From: Nitrospirae bacterium UBA4572
GTDB taxonomy: Bacteria > Nitrospirota > Leptospirillia > Leptospirillales > Leptospirillaceae
Length of the DNA: 15,606 nucleotides
Reading direction: 5' to 3'
Assembly: GCA_002387725.1 (NCBI GenBank)
Contig: DGKK01000014.1
Span: 10,782-26,387, forward strand
Part shown: one piece after another, positions 7,622 to 13,024 of the stretch
Position numbering within the stretch: the stretch's first letter is position 1
Layout of the letters: each line of letters opens with the position of its first letter
Notes under the pieces: model-generated
Seen by the model: the letters and a program-made list of their open reading frames with translations, nothing else
Databases searched by the model: none
Told to the model about the DNA's origin: nothing
Made by a program: the position numbers and the translations under genes

Positions 7622-8086
7622 ATGTATAAGATCCTGATTCTTCAGGGCCCGAACCTGAACCGCTTGGGAAAGAGGGAGCCGGGACATTACGGGACACGGA
7701 CCCTGGCCGAGATCCATGAGGAGATCGAGGCTCTTGGCAAGAGCGAGGGCTTTCTTCCGGTCTTTTTCCAATCGAACCACGAAGGGGCCATCGTCGACCG
7801 GATCCATGCCGCAGGAGAGGACGGAACCCATGGGGCGGTGGCCAATCTTGGCGCCTACACCCACACCAGCATCGCCATTCGCGATGCCTTTCTCTCCGTG
7901 GAGATCCCCGTCGTCGAGGTCCACCTCTCCAATGTTTTTCGCCGGGAATCTTTCCGGGCGACGAGCCTTGTCTCCGACATTGCCGTTGGCACCATCGGGG
8001 GTCTCGGCCCTGTCGTCTACCGACTCGGCCTCCTGGGGCTTCTTGACCATCTTCAAAGAAAAGCCCCCGGAGTGCCGCGCACATAA
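7622..8086 (+). CDS. aroQ: Type II 3-dehydroquinate dehydratase
   Basis: Third step of the shikimate pathway: dehydrates 3-dehydroquinate to 3-dehydroshikimate in the cytoplasm. The 154 residues fit the type II family (about 145-155). Catalytic residues are all present: Arg18 and Tyr23 in KREPGHYG, Asn75 in NLGAYTHTS, His101 in VHLSN, and Arg108; the last three match the Mycobacterium tuberculosis enzyme numbering exactly. NLGA replaces the more common NPGA. ATG 7622 begins 1 base after the preceding stop, with AGGA (7613-7616) 5 bases upstream, implying translational coupling to the TPR gene. efp follows after 40 bases. aroQ-efp-accBC is a recurring bacterial gene order. Confidence 0.96.
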   Translation: MYKILILQGPNLNRLGKREPGHYGTRTLAEIHEEIEALGKSEGFLPVFFQSNHEGAIVDRIHAAGEDGTHGAVANLGAYTHTSIAIRDAFLSVEIPVVEVHLSNVFRRESFRATSLVSDIAVGTIGGLGPVVYRLGLLGLLDHLQRKAPGVPRT

Positions 8087-8126
8087 ACGTCACCTCCGGC
8101 ACGTCCGGAGACATCAAGGAGCATGA

Positions 8127-8702
8127 ATGGCCGTTATCGTCACCAGTGACTTTCGTGGTGGAGCAAGACTTGAAGTGGATGGAGAGCCCTATTTCATCGT
8201 CGAATTTCAGCATGTCAAGCCCGGAAAGGGCGGAGCCTTCGTCCGGACGAAGCTCAAGAACATGAAGACGGGTCTTGTCATCGAGAGAACCTTCCGCTCC
8301 GGGGAAAAGTTCGATGTTCCCGACGTGGAGGAGAAGACGATGCAGTTCCTTTATGCCCAGGGCGAGGACTACTACTTCATGGACAACGAGTCCTACGAAC
8401 AGATCACCCTGACGAAGAAGGATCTCGGAGACCGCATTCTCTTCCTGAAGGAGCAGATGCCGGTCAATATCCTCTTTTACAAGGAGAAGCCCATCACCAT
8501 CGACCTTCCGACCTTCGTGGACCTGACCATCGTCGAGACCGATCCGGCCCGGAAGGGGGATACCGCGTCCGGAGGCTCGAAGCCGGCCAAGGTCGAGACC
8601 GGTGCCACGGTCAAGGTTCCCTTCCATCTACAGGAAGGCGACGTGATCAAGGTCGACACCCGCACATCGGAATACATCGAACGGGTCCGTTCCGGAAGCT
8701 GA
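8127..8702 (+). CDS. efp: Translation elongation factor P
   Basis: Binds ribosomes stalled on polyproline stretches and promotes peptide bond formation. The 191 residues cover the KOW-like domain I and two OB-fold domains. The domain I tip reads VKPGKGGAF with Lys34, the position modified in E. coli-type EF-P; the sequence alone does not show which modification is used, and no modifying-enzyme gene is in the window. The C-terminus VIKVDTRTSEYIERV is typical. ATG 8127 has AAGGAG (8116-8121) 5 bases upstream; an overlapping ATG at 8123 is in another frame. The Pro-rich TPR protein encoded two genes upstream, with its Pro runs, is a plausible EF-P client (inference). Confidence 0.97.
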   Translation: MAVIVTSDFRGGARLEVDGEPYFIVEFQHVKPGKGGAFVRTKLKNMKTGLVIERTFRSGEKFDVPDVEEKTMQFLYAQGEDYYFMDNESYEQITLTKKDLGDRILFLKEQMPVNILFYKEKPITIDLPTFVDLTIVETDPARKGDTASGGSKPAKVETGATVKVPFHLQEGDVIKVDTRTSEYIERVRSGS

Positions 8703-8736
8703 CCCCCCAACGAACGAACCCGGAGGACATCTTTTC

Positions 8737-9207
8737 ATGACAAACGAGGATATCAAGGAGATCCTGGGGCTTGTCAGGGAGCACAACCTCATCTCCTTCG
8801 AATTCGAGCGGGACGGGGCCCGGATCAAGATCGCCCGGTCCCCCCTCTCGCCGGGAACCCTCAGGATCTCCCACGAGGGGGAGGAGATGCTTCCCTCTCC
8901 GTCGGGTCCGGCCGCTCCGCCTTCCGCCTTGCCGGCGGCACGCTCGGAGAAGGTCCGCGTCATCACCTCGCCCATCGTCGGAACCTTCTATCGCTCCTCC
9001 TCTCCGGACGCATCACCTTATGTCGAGGTGGGTAGCCCCGTGGCCAAGGGACAGATCCTCTGCATCATCGAGGCCATGAAGCTCATGAATGAAATCGAGT
9101 CGGAAGTGGAAGGGACCGTCCGGGCCTTCCTTGTGGAAAATGGCCAGCCTGTGGAATACGGCGCTCCGCTCATCGAGATCGACCTGAAGGCCGAAGAGGC
9201 ATCCTGA
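8737..9207 (+). CDS. accB: Acetyl-CoA carboxylase biotin carboxyl carrier protein
   Basis: Carries the biotin that shuttles CO2 between biotin carboxylase and carboxyltransferase in the first step of fatty-acid synthesis. The 156 residues comprise an N-terminal helical region (about 1-40), a Pro/Ala/Ser linker (about 50-70) and the biotinyl domain. The biotin attachment motif EAMKLMNEIES has its Lys at residue 115. The protruding thumb typical of AccB is present (SPIVGTFYRSSSPDASPYVEVG). ATG 8737 follows GGAGGA (8722-8727) with 9 bases between. Its stop codon overlaps the accC start by one base (TGATG), so the two subunits are translationally coupled, the common arrangement. Confidence 0.97.
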   Translation: MTNEDIKEILGLVREHNLISFEFERDGARIKIARSPLSPGTLRISHEGEEMLPSPSGPAAPPSALPAARSEKVRVITSPIVGTFYRSSSPDASPYVEVGSPVAKGQILCIIEAMKLMNEIESEVEGTVRAFLVENGQPVEYGAPLIEIDLKAEEAS

Positions 9208-10610
9208 TGGCCTCTTCTTCGAAGCGATCATTCAAAAAGGTCCTGGTGGCCAACCGCGGAGAGATCGCCGTCCGGGTCATTCGCGCCTGTCGGGACCTGG
9301 GGCTTTCCACGGTGGCGATCTATTCGACCGCCGACAGGAATGCCCTCCACGTTCAGATGGCCGACGAAGCCGTCTGCGTCGGGCCTCCCGAGGGACACGC
9401 CAGCTACCGGAACATCCCCAACATCATCAGCGCGGCCGAGATCTCCCAGGCGGAGGCCATCCATCCGGGGTACGGCTTTCTCTCGGAGAATGCCCACTTC
9501 GCCGAGATCTGCCACGCCGCAGGGATCACCTTTATTGGGCCCTCCCCGGAGACGATCTCCCTCATGGGAGACAAGGCCCGGGCCAAGGCCCTCATGCGGG
9601 AGGCCGGCGTTCCGGTCGTTCCCGGAAGCATCGGAACGATCGCCACCGAGTCCGAGGGGCTCGATGTCGCCTCCGAAATCGGCTACCCCCTCATCATCAA
9701 GGCCTCGGGAGGCGGCGGGGGACGGGGAATGCGCATTGTCACCAGCCCCGAGGAGTTTTCCAACGCCTTCCAGACCGCCCAGACGGAAGCGCTCCAGGCC
9801 TTCGGCAACAAGGAGGTCTACATCGAGCGCTTTTTCGTCAACCCTCGCCATGTGGAGATCCAGGTGCTGGGGGATTCCGACGGGACGATTTACACCCTGG
9901 GCGAGCGGGACTGCTCGATCCAGCGCCGCCACCAGAAGCTTCTCGAGGAGGCCCCCTCCCCCTTCATCACGGCTGCCCTGCGGTCGGCCATGAGCCAGGC
10001 GGCCATCGCCGCCTCGAAGGCCGCGGACTACGTCAATGCCGGAACGGTGGAATTTCTCGTCGATCCGGAGGAGCGATTCTTCTTCATCGAGATGAACACC
10101 CGCATCCAGGTGGAGCACCCGGTCAGCGAGTCGATCTTTCGCTACGACCTCGTCAAGGCCCAGCTTCTGGTGGCACTGGGAGAGCCCATCGCCTCCCCTC
10201 CGGCCAAGCCGGAGGGCCATGCCATCGAATGCCGGATCAATGCCGAAGACCCCTGGACCTTTGTTCCGTCTCCGGGAACGATCACCCGGCTCCTTCTTCC
10301 GGGAGGCCCGGGAATCCGCGTCGATACCGCCGCCTACCAGGGAGCGGTCATCCCTCCCCACTACGACAGCCTTGTGGCCAAGGTCATCGCCACCGGCAAG
10401 AATCGCGACGAGGCGATCGCCCGGATGATCCGGGCCCTGCGGGAGATGACAGTGGAAGGGATCAAGACGACGATCCCCTTCCACCTCGAGGTCCTTGCCG
10501 ATCCCACCTTCCGGTCCGGCCGCTATTCGACCTCCTTCGTCGAGCACTTCATGGAGCGCCGGGAGGCTCTCCCGAAAAATCCGTCGAAGGATCCGGAAGC
10601 GGAGGACTGA
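9207..10610 (+). CDS. accC: Biotin carboxylase subunit of acetyl-CoA carboxylase
   Basis: ATP-dependent carboxylation of the biotin on AccB. The 467-residue product has an N-terminal biotin-carboxylase domain beginning KVLVANRGEIAVRVIRACR. The ATP-grasp domain follows, with Lys165 and the Gly-rich loop KASGGGGGRGM, then HQKLLEEAPS. The catalytic segment EMNTRIQVEHP has Glu295 and Arg299, offset by 7 from E. coli Glu288/Arg292, and is followed by the C-terminal domain. No biotinyl or carboxyltransferase domain is fused, so it is a separate AccC rather than pyruvate carboxylase; pairing with the adjacent accB supports this. Carboxyltransferase genes accA/accD are not in the window. ATG 9207 overlaps the accB stop. 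Confidence 0.96.
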   Translation: MASSSKRSFKKVLVANRGEIAVRVIRACRDLGLSTVAIYSTADRNALHVQMADEAVCVGPPEGHASYRNIPNIISAAEISQAEAIHPGYGFLSENAHFAEICHAAGITFIGPSPETISLMGDKARAKALMREAGVPVVPGSIGTIATESEGLDVASEIGYPLIIKASGGGGGRGMRIVTSPEEFSNAFQTAQTEALQAFGNKEVYIERFFVNPRHVEIQVLGDSDGTIYTLGERDCSIQRRHQKLLEEAPSPFITAALRSAMSQAAIAASKAADYVNAGTVEFLVDPEERFFFIEMNTRIQVEHPVSESIFRYDLVKAQLLVALGEPIASPPAKPEGHAIECRINAEDPWTFVPSPGTITRLLLPGGPGIRVDTAAYQGAVIPPHYDSLVAKVIATGKNRDEAIARMIRALREMTVEGIKTTIPFHLEVLADPTFRSGRYSTSFVEHFMERREALPKNPSKDPEAED

Positions 10611-10617
10611 TCCTCCC

Positions 10618-11271
10618 ATGAACCCTCCCTTCCCCCGCCTCCTTTATTTGGCCGGAACCCAGGACTTCGACTCCGTCGACTCCTTCGAGCGCCATCTCCG
10701 CACCCTTCTCGATGCCGGGCTTCCCTGGTTCCAGCTTCGGGACAAACGGCTCGACGACCGTTCTCTCTCTCTTCTGGCCGACCGGGTTCGCCTCTGGACA
10801 CGGGAGAGCGGGGCCCTCTTCACCCTCAACGACCGCCCGGACATCGCCCTCCTGTGCGAGGCGGACGGGGTCCATCTGGGGCAGGAGGATCTTTCGGCTC
10901 TGGACGAAGTGCATTCTTCGGACGAGAGAAAGAGGAGGGCAATACATCTGGGGATCTCGACCCACAATAAAAACGAGGTCCTTCGGGCCCTGACCCACCG
11001 CCCCGACTACCTGGGGGTGGGACCGATCTTTGCGTCAACGACAAAGGAGACGGGAGTCGCTCCCCGGGGAGTGTCAGCCCTCTTTGAGACAAGGGAGCTG
11101 ACGGCCCTTCCCCTGGTCGCCATCGGAGGGATCACCCGGGAAAACGGGGCGGCTCTCCTGGCGGCGGGAGCAGGGACATTGGCGGTCAGCTCCCTGCTTG
11201 CGCGAGCCGACTCTCCGGGGGGGGTGCTCAAGGCCCTTCTGGCAATGCCGGCGAAGCCATCGTCCGGATAA
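10618..11271 (+). CDS. thiE: Thiamine-phosphate synthase
   Basis: Condenses HMP pyrophosphate with the thiazole phosphate to give thiamine phosphate. The 217-residue TIM barrel carries the family motifs in order: FQLRDK (Lys43), NDRPDIALLCEADGVHLGQEDL, GISTHN, DYLGVGPIFASTTKE and VAIGGITRENGAALLAAGAG. ATG 10618 has GGAGGA (10601-10606) 11 bases upstream, overlapping the end of accC. The frame is open further back inside accC without a better site. The 7-base gap to accC suggests it is the last gene of that operon. No TPP riboswitch is visible before it. The thiazole tautomerase TenI is a relative, but the complete NDR and STH motifs favour ThiE. Confidence 0.9.
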   Translation: MNPPFPRLLYLAGTQDFDSVDSFERHLRTLLDAGLPWFQLRDKRLDDRSLSLLADRVRLWTRESGALFTLNDRPDIALLCEADGVHLGQEDLSALDEVHSSDERKRRAIHLGISTHNKNEVLRALTHRPDYLGVGPIFASTTKETGVAPRGVSALFETRELTALPLVAIGGITRENGAALLAAGAGTLAVSSLLARADSPGGVLKALLAMPAKPSSG

Positions 11272-11290
11272 AGCTCTGAAGCGAGGCGAT

Positions 11291-11303
11291 GGAGCTGCGC
11301 TCC
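11291..11303 (+). other. Short hairpin in the thiE-glycosyltransferase gap
   Basis: GGAGC-TGC-GCTCC is a perfect 5-bp stem with a 3-base loop, 20 bases after thiE. No T-run follows. The 137-base gap (11272-11408) shows no convincing promoter or terminator; operon thiE may end here or read through. Confidence 0.2.
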
Positions 11304-11397
11304 GGGCCGGATTTTGCAGAAATCCACACGTAACCTGAGGTCAAGGATCTCCCTTTTTCGGTGCAATCCAGGGCGATGTCAGGAGGCGGCCTCAACC

Positions 11398-11403
11398 AAG
11401 GAG
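11398..11403 (+). promoter_or_regulatory. Strong ribosome binding site setting the TTG start of the glycosyltransferase
   Basis: AAGGAG stands 5 bases before TTG 11409. The alternatives, GTG 11361 and ATG 11376, have poorly placed sites, and TTG 11409 gives a protein starting directly with LTIIVPTFNE, as GT2 enzymes usually do. Confidence 0.65.
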
Positions 11404-11408
11404 TATCC

Positions 11409-12146
11409 TTGCTCACCATCATCGTCCCCACCTTCAACGAGGGCAACAACCCGGTGGTCCTGTCTCAGGCCGTGTGTGAGGCGATGAAGACGGTCAGCCG
11501 CCACGACTTCGAGATTCTTTTTGTCGATGACAGCACCGACGAGACGCCGCAGGTCCTCGAACGTCTCTCCCGGGCCAACCCCAGGATCCGAGTCATCCAC
11601 CGGGAGAAGGAGCGGGGGCTGGGATCGGCCCTTGTCAGGGGATTTCACGAGGCCAGAGGAGAGTGGCTCGCCGTCATGGACGGCGATCTTCAGCATCCTC
11701 CGGCACTTCTTCCCCGGATGCTGGCCCAGGCTGACGAAGGGATGGATCTCATTGTCCCCTCCCGATTCATTCCGGGAGGCAGTGACGGCGGGCTCTTTCT
11801 CCATCGGAAGCTCGTTTCCCTGGTCGCACGGGGACTGGCCTGGCTCCTCCTCCCCCGGACCCGTCCCTTCTCGGATCCCACCGGAGGCTTCTTTATGCTG
11901 AGGAGAGAGGTTCTTTCGGGATGGAGCTTCGACGGAGGCTCCTGGAAGATCCTCATCGAGATCATGGTCCGGGGGAACTTTTCCCGAGTGGCGGAAATTC
12001 CGTACCATTTTCGTGCCCGGGATCTGGGAACCTCGAAGATGACTGCCGCAGCCCAGATCGACTATATCCGCCATCTTCTTCGTCTGAGAAAAATCGGAGA
12101 CCCGGACGATCGTCCTTCCGTCTCGGTCAAACGAATGACTCCCTGA
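11409..12146 (+). CDS. GT2 family glycosyltransferase, polyprenol-phosphate mannosyltransferase-like
   Basis: Likely transfers a sugar from a nucleotide sugar to a polyprenyl phosphate or similar acceptor at the cytoplasmic membrane face. The 245-residue GT-A fold starts LTIIVPTFNEG, then has FVDDSTDET (Asp40-Asp41), GLGSALVRGF, and the metal/nucleotide motif MDGDLQHPP (Asp91-Gly-Asp93). SDPTGGFFMLRR and EIPYHFRARDLGTSKM follow; this order matches dolichol/polyprenol-phosphate mannose synthases (DPM1-like). It has no C-terminal membrane helices, unlike many bacterial ArnC/GtrB relatives, so it would be soluble or peripheral. The TTG start is supported by AAGGAG; longer versions from GTG 11361 or ATG 11376 add 11-16 residues. 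Donor and acceptor cannot be read from sequence. No other sugar-pathway gene is adjacent. Confidence 0.85.
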   Translation: MLTIIVPTFNEGNNPVVLSQAVCEAMKTVSRHDFEILFVDDSTDETPQVLERLSRANPRIRVIHREKERGLGSALVRGFHEARGEWLAVMDGDLQHPPALLPRMLAQADEGMDLIVPSRFIPGGSDGGLFLHRKLVSLVARGLAWLLLPRTRPFSDPTGGFFMLRREVLSGWSFDGGSWKILIEIMVRGNFSRVAEIPYHFRARDLGTSKMTAAAQIDYIRHLLRLRKIGDPDDRPSVSVKRMTP

Positions 12147-12149
12147 CCC

Positions 12150-12170
12150 TTGGCCTTGCCTGAGGGCCAA
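12150..12170 (+). terminator. Possible weak terminator hairpin after the glycosyltransferase
   Basis: TTGGCC (12150-12155) and GGCCAA (12165-12170) form a perfect 6-bp stem with a 9-base loop, 3 bases after the stop codon. A-rich rather than T-rich sequence follows on this strand, so it is not a standard intrinsic terminator; it could act with Rho or only stabilise the 3' end. Confidence 0.3.
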
Positions 12171-12238
12171 AAGAACCGACAACGAAGGCAAAAACCCGAT
12201 CGATACCCTGGGAGATCAACATTTTCTCCCCTAACAGC

Positions 12239-12244
12239 AGGAGA
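12239..12244 (+). promoter_or_regulatory. Ribosome binding site for the DUF3105 gene
   Basis: AGGAGA lies 6 bases before TTG 12251 and is the evidence for this unusual start codon. No other start codon comes before the membrane anchor in this frame with a comparable site. Confidence 0.6.
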
Positions 12245-12250
12245 TTTCCC

Positions 12251-12892
12251 TTGGCAACCCACCCCACACCATCCCGTTCCCGATGGCCCCTTGTGGCCGT
12301 CCTTCTCATCGTCGGCACCTTTGTGGCCTATGTGACCCATGTCAAAAAAGGGAGCGAGTCCCCCTCCGTCCCGGCGCCCTCTCCGGCAGTGACTCCCTCG
12401 TCGGCTCCGGCACCCGCCGCCGGGTCCGCTCCCTCCCCTGCCGTCTCCGGCCCCGGAACCTTCTACCCTTCCCAGGGACATGCCCACTGGGAGGAGCCGA
12501 AGCTGAAAACCTTCGTCTACAACAGCAATCCTCCCACCTCGGGCCCCCACGAGGAGGTCTTTGCCGACGGCTACATCAACCAGAAGCCCCTCTCCCGAGC
12601 CATCCAGGCGCACCTTCTCGAGCATGGCAGCGTCCTGATCCAGTACAACTGCACCTGCCCCTCTCTGGTCAAAAAGCTCACCGACATCTCCCGCTCCTTC
12701 GACACCTACAACCCCCAGATGGCGATGGAGATGGGCAAGGCGGTCATCATTGCCCCCAATCCCTCCATTCCCAAAAACAAGATCGCCCTGACCGCCTGGA
12801 CCCGTCTTCTGATGCTCGACCACTACGACGAGACGGCCATCAATGGCTTCATCACCGCATGGCTGGGCAACGACAAGAACAGCCGTCAGTAA
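12251..12892 (+). CDS. Membrane-anchored DUF3105 protein
   Basis: Function unknown; the family has no established biochemical role that I can name. The 213-residue product has a short basic N-terminus, one hydrophobic segment (about 12-28, LVAVLLIVGTFVAYV) acting as an uncleaved anchor or signal, and a Pro/Ala/Ser-rich spacer (about 37-70). A globular domain facing outward follows. DUF3105 hallmarks are NPPTSGPH (His100), HLLEHGSVLIQYN (His121, His125) and a late LDHYDE (His191). The spaced histidines suggest a metal or ligand site (inference). A C-T-C motif (Cys134, Cys136) follows QYN. Start is TTG 12251 with AGGAGA. It sits 104 bases after the glycosyltransferase and 132 before the RND pump gene, so shared function with either is open. 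Confidence 0.8.
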   Translation: MATHPTPSRSRWPLVAVLLIVGTFVAYVTHVKKGSESPSVPAPSPAVTPSSAPAPAAGSAPSPAVSGPGTFYPSQGHAHWEEPKLKTFVYNSNPPTSGPHEEVFADGYINQKPLSRAIQAHLLEHGSVLIQYNCTCPSLVKKLTDISRSFDTYNPQMAMEMGKAVIIAPNPSIPKNKIALTAWTRLLMLDHYDETAINGFITAWLGNDKNSRQ

Positions 12893-12919
12893 CTTCCTGC
12901 AAGGATTTGGAGAAGGCGG

Positions 12920-12948
12920 TGGACCAGAAAGACGCTCTGATGTAAGAT
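12920..12948 (+). promoter_or_regulatory. Candidate promoter before the RND transporter gene
   Basis: TGGACC (12920-12925) and TAAGAT (12943-12948) have 17-base spacing and match the sigma70 consensus at 4 of 6 positions each. It lies in the 132-base gap after the DUF3105 gene and would give a leader of about 70 bases. An AT-rich 6-bp inverted repeat (TTGTTT/AAACAA, 12948-12965) overlaps the would-be start and could be an operator or chance. Confidence 0.3.
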
Positions 12949-13024
12949 TGTTTTAGTCGAAACAAACGGATTCCGTCTCCTCCATTCACGCTGACCGGAT
13001 ATTCCCGAAGGGGTTCCTCTCGCC

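Noticed and set aside
9228..10619. 463-codon open frame on the minus strand opposite accC
   Set aside because: accC on the + strand has complete catalytic motifs. The antisense frame is Gly/Asp/Arg-rich with no recognisable motif, typical of a shadow frame in GC-rich coding DNA.
12948..12965. TTGTTT/AAACAA inverted repeat as a terminator after the DUF3105 gene
   Set aside because: The stem is made mostly of A-T pairs and lies more than 50 bases past the stop, without a following T-run.
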